Assembly: GCA_011526585.1 (NCBI GenBank)
Contig: WYBB01000052.1
Location: 53,358 to 117,357 of the forward strand
DNA: 64,000 nucleotides
Reading direction: 5' to 3'
Origin: Deltaproteobacteria bacterium
Lineage (GTDB): Bacteria > Myxococcota_A > UBA9042 > PHBI01
Shown here: positions 12,555-24,600 of the stretch, one piece after another
Position numbering within the stretch: position 1 is the first letter of the stretch
Layout of the letters: each line of letters begins with the position of its first letter
The notes under the pieces: generated by a model
Told to the model about the DNA's origin: nothing
Databases searched by the model: none
Seen by the model: the letters and a program-made list of their open reading frames with translations, nothing else
Position numbers and translations under genes: made by a program

Positions 12555-12687
12555 TCGACAAACACTCCCGCCCGCACGGGAGTGCTCTCGGCCGGTCCGC
12601 TGAAGACCGTTCTTACCGGGAACCCCAGCTCCATCGTCCCCCGAAAGGAGTGACGGCCTTCGGGCGACGATGGAGCTGACCTTTTTT
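12555..12687 (+). ncRNA. Putative sigma-54-dependent small RNA, about 130 nt
   Basis: Between the sigma-54 promoter and a strong terminator the DNA encodes three helices and no credible ORF. SL1 is CACTCCCG/CGGGAGTG (12563-12584, 8 bp, 6-nt loop). SL2 is CGGTC/GACCG (12593-12609), with an alternative CCGGT/ACCGG pairing (12592-12619). SL3 is the terminator hairpin. GGAGTG occurs both in the 3' arm of SL1 (12579-12584) and in the loop of SL3 (12647-12652), so the CACTCC arm could pair with either. Size, three-hairpin layout and sigma-54 control resemble Pxr, the developmental small RNA of Myxococcus xanthus, but sequence homology could not be tested. Confidence 0.65.
12626..12687 (+). terminator. 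Rho-independent terminator of the small RNA
   Basis: A perfect 13-bp stem (12626-12638 with 12666-12678), a C-C mismatch, then a further 6-bp stem CCCGAA/TTCGGG (12640-12645 with 12659-12664) and a 13-nt loop, followed by T6 (12682-12687). This is the only strong intrinsic terminator noticed in the window. Confidence 0.85.
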
Positions 12688-12818
12688 CGGGGCGGGTCAC
12701 GTCCCGAGCGACGCCGCGATTGTCAATGCGCGACGACGGGTGTCTCCTGCGTGCGACAAATCGACGCGGCGGCGCGCTCGCGGCCCGACGTCGATGACAA
12801 GATGACATCGTGCGCGCG

Positions 12819-12865
12819 CACACCGCTCGTGCGCACGCACACGGCTCGTGCGCTCGCACACGGCC
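12819..12865. repeat. 19-bp tandem repeat upstream of the panE-like gene
   Basis: Two nearly identical 19-bp units (12819-12837 and 12838-12856, differing at two positions) plus a partial third. The sequence alternates GTGC/CACA and can fold on itself. Confidence 0.6.
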
Positions 12866-12880
12866 GAAGGAGGAGCCCGC

Positions 12881-13909
12881 ATGAGACACGTGCTCGTCGG
12901 CGCCGGCGCGGTCGGGATCGCCTATGGGTGGTTCCTCGCGCGCGCCGGTCAGGAGGTCGCCTACCGCGTCAAGCCCAGGCACGCCCAAGAGCTCGCGGCC
13001 GGCACCAACGTCTATTTCCCGAAAAAGCGCGGCGTGCGCGAGCCGATCCGCTTCGAGGGCTACGAGGTCCTGACGAGCGACGACGAGGTGCGCGCGCGCG
13101 GCGCGGACGTCGCCTGGCTGTGCATGTCGGCGACCGCGATGCGCGGCCCCTGGCTCGAGCCCTTCCTCGCCGCGCTCGGCCCGGACACGACGCTCGTCAT
13201 GCTGACGCCGGGCGCCGAGGATCGCCGCTACCTCGCCGAGCGCTTCCCCGAAGAGCGCATCGTCGCCGGCCTCATCACGCTCGTCGCGTGGCAGTCCCCG
13301 CTGCCTGGCGAGCCACCCCACCCGCCCGGGATCGCGATCTGGCTTCCGCCGCTGACCCGGCTCCCGTTCCGCGGCCCGGCCGCGCGCGCGCGCGCCGTGG
13401 TCGACGCGCTCAACGGCGCCGGCGCGCCCGCAGGGGCCCCGAGCCTCCCCAGGGTCGCCAAGTTCGCGGGCGCCGAGCTCACCGACGGCGGCTCGCTCGC
13501 CAGCGGGATCCTCACGACGCACATCAGCGCGCTCGAGGGCGCGGGCTGGACCTTCGCCGGCCTGCGCAAGAGCCCGCTCAAGAAGCTCGCGAGCCAGGCC
13601 TCGCGCGAGGCGATCGCCGTGCTCGCCGCGCTGCAGGGCCGGCGCCCGCCGCTGTCACGCGCGCTCGTCAGGCCGTGGACCATCCTGCCGGCGCTGCGCC
13701 TGGCCGCCTGGCGCGTGCCCTACGACCTCGAGGTCTACTTCCGCTATCACTTCACCAAGGTGCGCGACCAGACCGCGTTCTCGATGCGCGAGCTCGAGCG
13801 CCTCGGACACGACAGGGGCATGCCCGTCACGCACATCAGCGCGCTCACCCGAGCCGTCTTCGTGGACCTCGCCGAGCCGCGCGAGCTTGAACCCACGCCG
13901 GAACGATGA
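12881..13909 (+). CDS. Ketopantoate reductase-like NAD(P)-binding protein (PanE/ApbA family)
   Basis: 342 aa. The N terminus MRHVLVGAGAVGIAYGW is a Rossmann GxGxxG motif typical of the ApbA/PanE N-terminal domain, followed by a dehydrogenase-like helical C-terminal half. The Lys and Glu/Asp catalytic residues of true ketopantoate reductase were not placed with certainty, so use in pantothenate synthesis is only one possibility. The start at 12881 is fixed by AGGAGG 7 nt upstream; an in-frame ATG at 12848 lacks this. It is the first gene of a tight run with mtnP, the pfkB-type gene and psd. Confidence 0.7.
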   Translation: MRHVLVGAGAVGIAYGWFLARAGQEVAYRVKPRHAQELAAGTNVYFPKKRGVREPIRFEGYEVLTSDDEVRARGADVAWLCMSATAMRGPWLEPFLAALGPDTTLVMLTPGAEDRRYLAERFPEERIVAGLITLVAWQSPLPGEPPHPPGIAIWLPPLTRLPFRGPAARARAVVDALNGAGAPAGAPSLPRVAKFAGAELTDGGSLASGILTTHISALEGAGWTFAGLRKSPLKKLASQASREAIAVLAALQGRRPPLSRALVRPWTILPALRLAAWRVPYDLEVYFRYHFTKVRDQTAFSMRELERLGHDRGMPVTHISALTRAVFVDLAEPRELEPTPER

Positions 13910-13940
13910 TATCGCCCGCCGGCTGCAAGGTAGGATGACA

Positions 13941-14828
13941 ATGCGCGCGGCGATCGGGATCATCGGAGGCAGCGGCCTCTATCAGATGGAGGGCTTCGAG
14001 GAGGTCGAGGAGGTCTCGCTCGAGACCCCGTTCGGCGCCCCCTCGGACGCGCTCGTCGTCGGCCGCCTCGACGGCGTGCCGGTCGTCTTCCTGTCGCGCC
14101 ACGGCCGCGGTCACCGCGTCGCGCCGCACGAGATCAACTACCGCGCGAACATCTGGGCGCTGAAGTCGCTCGGCGTGCGCTGGGCGCTCTCCGTGTCGGC
14201 GGTCGGCTCCCTGCGCGAGGACATCCACCCGGGCGAGCTGGTCGTCGTCGACCAGTTCATCGATCGCACGCGCACGCGCCCCTCGACCTTCTTCGAGGAT
14301 GGCATCGTCGCGCACGTGCAGGTCGCGGACCCGGTCTGCCCCGTCTTGCGCGACGTCTTCGAGCGCGCCTGCGCCGCGGTCGTCGGCCCGGAGGGCGGCT
14401 GGCACCGCGGCGGCACTTACGTGTGCATCGAGGGTCCGCAGTTCTCGACGCGCGCCGAGTCGTTCCTCTACCGCAGCTGGGGCGCGTCGGTCGTCGGCAT
14501 GACCAACCTGCCCGAGGCGCGCCTGGCGCGCGAGGCGGAGATCGCCTACGCCACCCTGGCGATGGCGACCGACTACGACTGCTGGCACGACGGCCACGAC
14601 GACGTCACCGTCGACCAGGTGCTCGCGGTGATGCGCGCCAACGTCGCCAAGGCCCAGCAGGTCCTGCGCCGCGCCGTCGCCGCCATCGCCGACGCCGGGC
14701 CCTCGCCCGCGTGGGACGCGCTGCGCTTCGCGATCATGACCGCGCCCGACAAGATCCCGCCGACGGCGCGCCAACGCCTCGCGCTCCTCATCGATCATCG
14801 CCTCTTCCCGCAGGAGTCCCGCTCATGA
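13941..14828 (+). CDS. mtnP: S-methyl-5'-thioadenosine phosphorylase
   Basis: 295 aa, family length. It splits methylthioadenosine with phosphate into adenine and methylthioribose 1-phosphate (methionine and polyamine salvage). The start IGIIGGSGLY, phosphate-site SRHGRGHRVAPHEINYRAN, CIEGPQFSTRAES and MATDYDCW are all family signatures; the two Asp of TDYD contact the adenine amino group, favouring MTA over 6-oxopurines. Two in-frame ATGs exist (13935, 13941); 13941 gives better spacing to TAGG/AAGG. Its stop overlaps the next start (ATGA). Confidence 0.9.
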   Translation: MRAAIGIIGGSGLYQMEGFEEVEEVSLETPFGAPSDALVVGRLDGVPVVFLSRHGRGHRVAPHEINYRANIWALKSLGVRWALSVSAVGSLREDIHPGELVVVDQFIDRTRTRPSTFFEDGIVAHVQVADPVCPVLRDVFERACAAVVGPEGGWHRGGTYVCIEGPQFSTRAESFLYRSWGASVVGMTNLPEARLAREAEIAYATLAMATDYDCWHDGHDDVTVDQVLAVMRANVAKAQQVLRRAVAAIADAGPSPAWDALRFAIMTAPDKIPPTARQRLALLIDHRLFPQESRS

Positions 14829-15739
14829 GCCTCGTCGTCGTCGGCTCCGTCGCCTATGACAGCATCGAGACCCCGCTCGGCGCCCGCACCGACATGCTCG
14901 GCGGCTCCGGCACCTTCTTCTCGATCGCGGCCTCGGCCTTCACCAAGACCTCGCTCGTCGCGGTCGTCGGCGAGGACTTCGCCAAGGACGACCTCGCGCT
15001 GCTCGAGTCCCACGGCGTCGATCTCGCCGGGCTCGTGACCGCGCCCGGTCGCACCTTCCGCTGGGGCGGCCGCTACCACGACGACATGAACTCGCGCGAC
15101 ACGCTCTTTACCGAGCTCAACGTCTTCGAGAGCTTCGAGCCGGTGCTCTCGCCGGCGCAGCGCGAGTCGGGCTTCGTCTTCCTCGGCAACATCCAGCCGA
15201 AGCTCCAGGACCACGTGCTCGAGCAGGTGCGCTCGCCGCGCTTCGTCGCCGCCGACACGATGAACCTGTGGATCAACGTCGCGCGCACCGAGCTCTGCGA
15301 CGTGTTGCGCCGCGTCGACGCGCTCTTCGTCAACGACGAGGAGGCGCGCATGCTCACCTCCAAGCGCTCGGTCGTGCTCGCGGCCAGGGAGATCCAGGCG
15401 CTCGGCCCGAGCCTCGTCGTGATCAAGCGCGGCGAGCATGGCGCCATCGTCTTCAACGACGACGACATCTTCTACGTGCCCGCCTACCCGCTCGAGCGCG
15501 TCGTCGACCCGACCGGCGCGGGCGACTCGTTCGCCGGCGCCTTCGTCGGCTATCTCGAGGCGACCGGCGATCTCTCGCCCGAGAACGTCCGGCGCGCGGC
15601 CGTCGTCGGCAGCCTCATGGCCAGCTTCTGCGTCGAGGGCTACGGCGTCGAGCGTCTCAAGCGCATCGATCGGATCGCGGTGCGCGAGCGCTACCAGGCG
15701 TTCGCCGAGCTCGTGCGCTTCGGCGCGCTCGACGTCTGA
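14825..15739 (+). CDS. PfkB-family sugar/nucleoside kinase
   Basis: 304 aa. The N terminus VVVGSVAYDSIETPLG and GGSGTFFSIAASAF match PfkB signature 1, and DPTGAGDSFAGAF (about 225-237) is signature 2, with the catalytic Asp and anion hole. Substrate is unknown: ribokinase, adenosine kinase and aminoimidazole riboside kinase types share these motifs. The 4-bp ATGA overlap with mtnP implies translational coupling, so a nucleoside or pentose derivative of the salvage pathway is a reasonable guess. Its stop overlaps the psd start (TGATG). Confidence 0.85.
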   Translation: MSLVVVGSVAYDSIETPLGARTDMLGGSGTFFSIAASAFTKTSLVAVVGEDFAKDDLALLESHGVDLAGLVTAPGRTFRWGGRYHDDMNSRDTLFTELNVFESFEPVLSPAQRESGFVFLGNIQPKLQDHVLEQVRSPRFVAADTMNLWINVARTELCDVLRRVDALFVNDEEARMLTSKRSVVLAAREIQALGPSLVVIKRGEHGAIVFNDDDIFYVPAYPLERVVDPTGAGDSFAGAFVGYLEATGDLSPENVRRAAVVGSLMASFCVEGYGVERLKRIDRIAVRERYQAFAELVRFGALDV

Positions 15740-16659
15740 TGAAGCGCCTCCGCAAGCGCGCGACGGCCCCCCCGCCGACCCCCGAGGCGGTCCGGCGGCG
15801 CATGCTCGGGCAGGCGGTGATCGATCGGGTGCTGCAGGTCTCGGGCCCGCTGGTACGCCCGGCCGGCGCGAAGCTCGAGACGCTCGTGCTCGACGCGCTC
15901 GCGCGCCCGACGCTCTCGCGCACGATCGAGCGCCTGGCCGATCTGCACCTGCCGCGCCCGCTGATGCAGCGCCTCATCGACGCATGGATCAAGGCCTACG
16001 ACGTCGACATGAGCGTCGCCGAGATCCCCGCGGCCGGCTTCGAGACGCTCGACGCGTTCTTCACGCGCCGGCTCGTCGCGGGCGCTCGCCCGATCGACCA
16101 CGATCCGGACGCGCTGGTGAGCCCCGCCGACTCCGTGCTCAAGAGCTTCGGCGAGGTCGACGCGCGCGGGCGCGTGCCCGAGGTCAAGGGCCGCAGCTAC
16201 GACCTCGGCGCGCTCCTCGGCGACGCCGCGGCCACCACGCCCTTCATCGGCGGGCACTACGGCGTCTTCTACCTCTCACCACGCGACTACCACCGCGTGC
16301 ACGCGCCGATCGGCGGCGTCGTCACGCGTGTCGACCCGATCGACGGGCTGCGCTACCCCGTCAACGCGCTCGGCGTGCGCCGCGTCGAAGGGCTCTTCGT
16401 CAAGAACCGGCGCACGGTCTTCATGCTCGAGAGCGAGCACGGCCCGATCGCGCTCGTCATGGTCGGCGCCACCAACGTCGGTCGCATCAGCGCGTCGGTC
16501 CAGGCCGGCGAGCGCATCGACCGCGGCCAGGAGATCGGGATCTTCCACCTGGGCTCGACCGTCGTGCTCGTCACCCCACCCGGCTCGGGCTTCCGCTACG
16601 AGCGTGTGCACGAAGGCGAGTGGGTCAGGATCGGCCAGGCGGTCATGACGCGCGGCTGA
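15739..16659 (+). CDS. psd: Phosphatidylserine decarboxylase proenzyme
   Basis: 306 aa. It makes phosphatidylethanolamine from phosphatidylserine at the inner membrane. The LGST motif in FHLGSTVVL (about 271-279) is the self-cleavage site whose Ser becomes the pyruvoyl group, giving a large beta and small alpha chain. Other family marks are FFTRRL, SPADS and SPRDYHRVHAP (catalytic His). It is the last gene of the mtnP-pfkB-psd run, overlapping the previous stop by one base. Confidence 0.93.
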   Translation: MKRLRKRATAPPPTPEAVRRRMLGQAVIDRVLQVSGPLVRPAGAKLETLVLDALARPTLSRTIERLADLHLPRPLMQRLIDAWIKAYDVDMSVAEIPAAGFETLDAFFTRRLVAGARPIDHDPDALVSPADSVLKSFGEVDARGRVPEVKGRSYDLGALLGDAAATTPFIGGHYGVFYLSPRDYHRVHAPIGGVVTRVDPIDGLRYPVNALGVRRVEGLFVKNRRTVFMLESEHGPIALVMVGATNVGRISASVQAGERIDRGQEIGIFHLGSTVVLVTPPGSGFRYERVHEGEWVRIGQAVMTRG

Positions 16660-16703
16660 CCAGCGAGCAGGCCGAAGGCCGTGGCGAGCCGTGTCGGATC
16701 AGA

Positions 16704-19106
<2,403 letters not shown>

Positions 19107-19172
19107 AATCGCCAAACGTCCCCAGTCACGTCGTATTCTCGGTCCTTGCGCGCCGCGTAACCCCACCAGCGC

Positions 19173-20765
19173 CTATCGCGTCGGCCCGCAGCCCGGGAGC
19201 GGCTCGGCCGACACAACGGCGTCGAAATCATACACGTCCTGGCCGTCGTAGACGACCCCGAGGTTGGAAACAAGTTGTCGGCCCGGATCGAGGCGCCACA
19301 TTTCGATTCCTGAAGCGGCTTCACCCAACGCCGCATCGAAGTCCAGTGGACCGCTGACCCCGTTGACGTCGACCGTCGTGCTCGCCCCCACCGAGAGCTC
19401 GGACAGCGCTGTACCGAAATCCGCCACGCCGAGCGAGATCGGGGTCCCTTTGGACAGGCGCGCCAGCCCCTCGGCCAGCGCGCGCCCGTCGGGATCGGTC
19501 ACGCCCGCGCCGCGCGCCGCCGCGTAGGCGAGCGCGATGAGGTAGGCCGCGTCGTAGGCGTTGGCGGAGTAGGTCGGCGGCGTCGCCCGGAACTGGCCGT
19601 CGTAGGTGAAGGCGAAGGCGTCGAAGAGCTCACCGCTCGGGCTCGCGGGGAAGGTCCCGACCACCGAGCAGAGGATCGCCGGGTCGGTCACGCCGGCCTG
19701 GTTCGGATCGGTGCCGGTGAGCGCGGTGTCGCGCATGCCGTCGGTCAGAATGAAGGAAAAACCGCTGCCGTTGGCGAGGTTGAGGAGGTCGATCCCATCC
19801 TGCACGAAGCTGATGAGCACGATGGCGTCCGGGGAAAAGCCGACCATGTCGCTCAGCGCGCGCGACTGCTCCTCGACCTGGAGGGTGCCGCCCTGGTCGC
19901 TGTAGGTGCGGTTGATCAGCGTCTCGGCGCTGCAGGTGAAGCGCCCCGAGGCGCAGAGCTGAGCCTGGATCGCCGCCGCGAGCCCGTTGCCGTAGGCGTC
20001 GTTGCGGTTGATGATGCCGATCTTGGAATAGTTCTTCACGAGCACGTACTCGGCGATCGCCCGGCCCTGCACGGCGTCCGAGGGCACGGTACGCCAGAGC
20101 AGGCCGTCGTCGGTGAGGTTGGAGATCGCCGGCGAGGTGGCCGACGGGCTCATCATCAGGACGCGCGCGTCCTTGGCGACGCGGTTGAAGGTCTCGATCG
20201 TCACCCCGGAGGCGCCGGCGCCGACGATCGCGTCGACGCGCGCGACGTCGACGAGATGGCGCGCGGCGCGCTCGGCCTTGCTCGGGTCGGTGCCCGAGTC
20301 GCACGAGACGACCCCGAGCTTCTGGCCGAGCACGCCCCCCGACTGGTTGATCTCGGCGACCGCCAGGCGCACGCCGTTCTCCATGCCGTCGCCGAAGGCG
20401 CCGAGCGCGCCGGTGCGAGGCAGGAGCGCGCCGAGCGTGATCACGGTGCCGGGCTGGGCGGTGCGCGGATCCTCGCCGAAGAGGCGATCGCACAGGCCGG
20501 TGATCGCAGCACCGGTGGCGTCGACGCACTGCCCGTCGGCGCAGGTGGCGCCGACGCCGAAGCCGGAGCAGTCGCTCGCGCGCGCGCAGCCGAGGTCCTC
20601 GAGGAGCGCCTTGGTCACGCAGAAGCCCGTGTCACACGTGAGCCCGCGCCCGTAGGCGAGGCAGTCGTCCTCGACGGCGCACTCGTCGTCGAAGTCGAGC
20701 ACCGCCGAGCAGGCGCCGGCGGCCCCCGCGACGAACGACGCGACGAGCCACGGGCGACGCGTCAC
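19173..20765 (-). CDS. Type-1 periplasmic ligand-binding lipoprotein
   Basis: 530 aa. A short signal ends in the lipobox GAAGAC (Cys about 19), then a Cys-rich linker with repeated C-x(5)-C units (about 28-90), then a Leu/Ile/Val-binding-protein fold (about 105-500): TLGALLPRTGALGAFGDGMENGVRLAVAEIN, SGVTIETFNRVAKDARVLMMSPSATSP. Such proteins usually feed branched-chain amino-acid ABC transporters, but no permease or ATPase genes are here. Lying between a TPR protein and a receptor-like kinase, it may act as a ligand sensor. GTG start overlaps the upstream stop (GTGA). Confidence 0.82.
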   Translation of the reverse strand: MTRRPWLVASFVAGAAGACSAVLDFDDECAVEDDCLAYGRGLTCDTGFCVTKALLEDLGCARASDCSGFGVGATCADGQCVDATGAAITGLCDRLFGEDPRTAQPGTVITLGALLPRTGALGAFGDGMENGVRLAVAEINQSGGVLGQKLGVVSCDSGTDPSKAERAARHLVDVARVDAIVGAGASGVTIETFNRVAKDARVLMMSPSATSPAISNLTDDGLLWRTVPSDAVQGRAIAEYVLVKNYSKIGIINRNDAYGNGLAAAIQAQLCASGRFTCSAETLINRTYSDQGGTLQVEEQSRALSDMVGFSPDAIVLISFVQDGIDLLNLANGSGFSFILTDGMRDTALTGTDPNQAGVTDPAILCSVVGTFPASPSGELFDAFAFTYDGQFRATPPTYSANAYDAAYLIALAYAAARGAGVTDPDGRALAEGLARLSKGTPISLGVADFGTALSELSVGASTTVDVNGVSGPLDFDAALGEAASGIEMWRLDPGRQLVSNLGVVYDGQDVYDFDAVVSAEPLPGCGPTR

Positions 20766-21538
20766 AGCGTGCCCCCGACGACGAGCGCGGCCCCGCCCGG
20801 GATGACGCGCGGCTCGACGTGCAGGGCCGACGGCGCGGAGGAGACCGGGGCGACGCCCGTGCGCGCGGGCTCGGCGCCGGCGTCGACGATCATCCAGATC
20901 ACTCCGGCGCCGATGGCGGCGATGCCGGTGCCCATCAGGAGGTCGGCGATCAGCGCCTCGGTGCGTCCCTGGTCCTGGAGGGAGCGCTTCTCCGAGACGC
21001 TGCGCGCGGACTCGAAGTCGCTCTGGGTGCCGCTGGCGACGAAGGCCATCACCACGCCGCCGACCAGCAGACCACCGCCCGAGGCGGCGACGACCCAGGG
21101 CCCGAAGTTCGTCTCGCCCGGGGGCGGCGGCGGCGGGGGCTCGAAGGGCGGCGGGTCCGGGAGCTTGTCGCCGTCGGCCTTGAGCGCGGCGATGCGCGCG
21201 CGCGCCTTGCTCTTGAGATCGGGGTCGGCGTCGGGCGAGGCGGCGGCGCGGTCGTAGTAGTTGATCGCCAGCTCGGGGTCGTCGAGCCGCCGGTCGTAGA
21301 TGAAGGCGACGTTGTAGAGCATGCTCGCCGCGGGGGCGGCCTCCCAGGCGTCGAGGTAGAGGCGGATCGCGTCGGCGTAGCGCTCCTCCGAGAAGGCGAC
21401 CTCGGCCTGCGAGGAGAGCCACTCGGCGCGCGCGGTCGGATCCTCGGGCGCGTCGGCGGCGGCCGGTCCGGCCGACAAAGCGGCGGCGAGCGCGGCGACG
21501 ACGACGGCGCGCGCGAACCTGGAGCTGGTGCGGATCAT
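20762..21538 (-). CDS. Secreted TPR-containing membrane protein
   Basis: 258 aa. Signal peptide (about 1-27, cleavage near AAADAPE), TPR-like helices (about 35-110, AEVAFSEERYADAIRLYLDAWEAAP), a polyproline stretch, then two hydrophobic segments (about 145-168 and 195-215). The arrangement is common in myxobacterial envelope proteins of unknown role. The ATG at 21538 has GGTGA 6 nt upstream and lies about 13 nt into the predicted transcript. First gene of the TPR, binding protein, kinase unit. Confidence 0.75.
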   Translation of the reverse strand: MIRTSSRFARAVVVAALAAALSAGPAAADAPEDPTARAEWLSSQAEVAFSEERYADAIRLYLDAWEAAPAASMLYNVAFIYDRRLDDPELAINYYDRAAASPDADPDLKSKARARIAALKADGDKLPDPPPFEPPPPPPPGETNFGPWVVAASGGGLLVGGVVMAFVASGTQSDFESARSVSEKRSLQDQGRTEALIADLLMGTGIAAIGAGVIWMIVDAGAEPARTGVAPVSSAPSALHVEPRVIPGGAALVVGGTL

Positions 21539-21557
21539 GTGGTTCACCCGGGCCGAT

Positions 21558-21586
21558 ACCTTAGAGTAAGTCGGCCACCTCCGCAA
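21558..21586 (-). promoter_or_regulatory. Promoter of the TPR/binding-protein/kinase operon
   Basis: On the minus strand TTGCGG (21586-21581), a 17-bp spacer and TAAGGT (21563-21558). The predicted start near 21551 gives a short leader with a ribosome site. Confidence 0.5.
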
Positions 21587-21602
21587 AGAGTCCCACCGGG
21601 AC
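21585..21602 (-). terminator. Weak terminator-like hairpin after the giant gene
   Basis: Read on the minus strand: GTCCC, loop GGT, GGGAC, then TCTTT. The stem is only 5 bp and the T-tract is broken by C. It overlaps the next promoter's -35. Confidence 0.35.
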
Positions 21603-21627
21603 GACCCGCGGCGCCGAAGGCGGGCGG

Positions 21628-24600
21628 TCAGCGGGCCGACCTGCGCGGCCGACGGCGATACAGGAGGAGCGAGATCCGGTGGAGCGCGGTCGCGAGCAGT
21701 GCGAGGAGGCCGCCGCCCGGACCGCCGGTGCAGCCGCCGTCGCCGTGGGCGCGCAGGCCGTCGTAGGGGCTCGGGTCGCAGGCGTCGCCGAGACCGTCGA
21801 GGTCGAGATCGGCCTGATCGGCGTTGGGCACCGCGACGCAGTTGTCATCGATGTCGAGGACCCGGTCGCCGTCTTGATCCGGCTCGGGCTCGGGCTCGGA
21901 GTCGTCGCCGACGAGGGTGGCCGCGCAGGCCTGCTCGGTCACGTTGCCGGAAGGATCGCGCGCGATCGCGTCGAAGCGGGCCTCGAGCCGCGCCGCGGGG
22001 TTCACGGGGTCGAGCGCGGGCACGGCGCGCACGATGACGGCTTCGCCGCTCGGGTCGAGCGCGATCTCGCAGCCGGGCGCGGGTGACTCGGCGCCCGCGT
22101 CGTCGACGCGCACGCAGCGCACGCGAGCGAGCTCGAGGGTCGCGGTGCAGGCGTCGCTGGCGGTCGGGCGCAGGAGCGCCGGCGCGGAGAGCGGCGTACT
22201 CGGGGTGTTGCACGCGAGCGCCGGTGGCGTGACGTCGCGCACGGTGAGCCGGGTCGTGCAGCGCGCGTGCTCGCCGCGGTCGTTGTCCGCCTCGAAGACG
22301 ACCTCGGTCGTGCCGATCGGGAACGCGTCGGAAGCGGAGCGGGCGCTGAGCGTCGGCGCACACAGGTCGAGGACCTGCGCGCTGAGCGCCTCGGGGTGAC
22401 CGCAGACCTCGGGCGGCGCGTCGAGGGTGAGCTCCGGCGAGCAGCTGATCGTCAGGCCCAGCGGCGCGCCGACCGTGACACGCGTGCGGCAGGTCGCCGC
22501 ATGCCCTGCCCCGTCGATGGCGACGAGCGCGATCTCGCGCGTGCCCGGTCCGACGAAGAAGCCGACGTCGCCATCGGCGAGCAGCCCGTCGGGCCCGAAG
22601 ACGTCGACCGCGTCGCCGTCACAGGCGTCGGCGACCGACCACGGGATCCTGACGAGCGCCCCGCACACGCCGGGGTCGACGGGCAGGTCGAGCGCTTCGG
22701 GGCACTGCAGCACCGGGGGCCGCATGTCGGCGACGACCACCGTGGTGACGCAGCTCGCGCGGTTCGAGGCGGCGTCGGTCGCGGTGTAGGTGACCGCGGT
22801 CTGGCCGAGCTCGAAGCGCTCGGGCGCGTCGTCGGTGACGGTGACCGGCAGTCCGCAAGCGTCGCGCACGCTGGGCTGACCGAGCTCGACCGTCGCGCCG
22901 CCGGCCTCGCACTCGACCGCGCCGCGGAAGACCGGGCAGGCGATGAATGGTGGCTCATCGTCGCTCGGGCAGTCGACGCAGCTGGTCGCGGGAACGCTGC
23001 TCACGAAGGCGTGCGCGCGCGCGTCGTCGAGGTCGGCCTCGCCGACCAGGCGCCCGTCCTGCGCGATGGCGGCCGCGGTGGCGCTCGCGCCGCCGAGCGT
23101 CGGCAGGGCCTCGCTGCCGCGCACGAGGTCGAAGTAGAACGCGCGCCGGGTGGCGCCGAAGTGCAGGGTTCCGCCGAGCATGCCGCCGTCGCCGAGGCCC
23201 GCGAGGGTGACCTCGTGCGCGCCGAGCGGATCGACCGCGTGCGGCGCGCCGTGCTCGTCCCAGATCAGCGCGCCGACCGTGCCCCAGGCGGTCGTGCCGA
23301 GCCCGCCGAGCCAGCTCGAGGCGCCGAGGTGCGTAGGGTAGGACTCGCCGTCGAGCGGGGCGCCGAGATCGACCATGCCGCTCGCTTCGGTCCACGCGAA
23401 GGCGTGCACCTTGCCGTCGGCGCGCTCGCTCCAACCGACGACCCGACCGGCGCCGTCGATCGCGGTGGCCGCGCTCGAGGCCCCGCCGAGGGTGCCGAGC
23501 TCGACGGCGGCGCCGACGAGCGGGAAGAGCGTGGCGCGCACGTCGCCGTTGGCGCCGGGACGGGTGCCGACGCCGACCCCGGCGAGATCGACCGCGAGCG
23601 CGACGCCGGGGCCGAGATCCTCGAAGCCGGCCGCGCGGCTCCAGCGGAAGGCGTGGCGGGCGCCGGCGAGATCCGTCGCGCCGCCGACGATCCCGGTGTC
23701 CGAGAGCGCGAGCACCTCGTGCGGACCGAAGGCGACGGCCGCCTCGGCGACGCCGCGCGCGTGATAGCTCTGCGGGGCGCCGCCCGCAGACACGCCCGAA
23801 CCGGCGAAGTGGCCGCTCGGCGTCGGTCCGACGATCGGCACGGCGGCCGCGTCGCTGGCGTCGCAGCGCCAGGCGTCGTCGACCATCGCGCCCCCGGCCT
23901 CGTCGATCACGGCGACGAAGACCGCGCACGAGCCGGCAGTGATGCGCACGCCGACCGCGTGGCCGCTCGCGTCGACCCCGACGGCGAGCGCGTCGTCGGC
24001 CTCCGGGCTGAGATCGAGCGCGCGGCCGGCGACCCAGGCCGCGGCGTGGCGCCGACCGTCGGCGGTCTCCGCCCAGCCGACGATGCGCTCGCCGGCGATC
24101 GCCAGCGCGGCCGAGCGCTCGCCGCCGAGGGTGCCGAGATCAGTGAGCCGGATCGGCACCGGCACGTCGCCCGGGCGTACGGGGTAGTCGCAGACGCCGG
24201 TCGCCGGGTTGCAGGTCGCGGGGAGCTGGCAGGCGTCGGGATCGGCGCAGGTGCGCGCGACGCCGCGGCAGGCGCCGGCGGCGCAGACGTCGCCGTCGGT
24301 GCAGGCGTCGCCGTCGTCGCAGGCCCCGCTCGGGGCGGGCTCGCGTATGCAGCCCGCCGCCGGGTCACAGCGGTCGATGGTGCAGGGGTTCTCGTCGTCG
24401 CAGTCGGTGAAGCGGGTGGCGCGGCAGACCCCGGCGAAGCACTCGGAGGTCGCGGTGCAGGCGTCGCCGTCATCGCAGGCGGTGAGATCGGGGCGCGGCG
24501 CGCAGAGGTCGACGACGAGGCCGCCCTGACACGCCGTCACGCCGCTCGCGGCGCAGTCGCCGTGGCCGCAGATCGTCGTGAGCGGCGGGTAGTCCTCGTC

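Noticed and set aside
12819..12865. Tandem 19-bp units as a CRISPR-like array
   Set aside because: Units are contiguous with no spacers, and no cas genes are present.
12670..13890. Plus-strand ORF beginning inside the small-RNA terminator
   Set aside because: It starts in the hairpin, has Arg-rich composition and runs out of frame through the panE-like gene.
19107..19166. 20-codon N-terminal extension of the PEGA kinase
   Set aside because: It contains TTA, AGA and ATA codons that the neighbouring genes avoid; the GTG at 19106 fits better.
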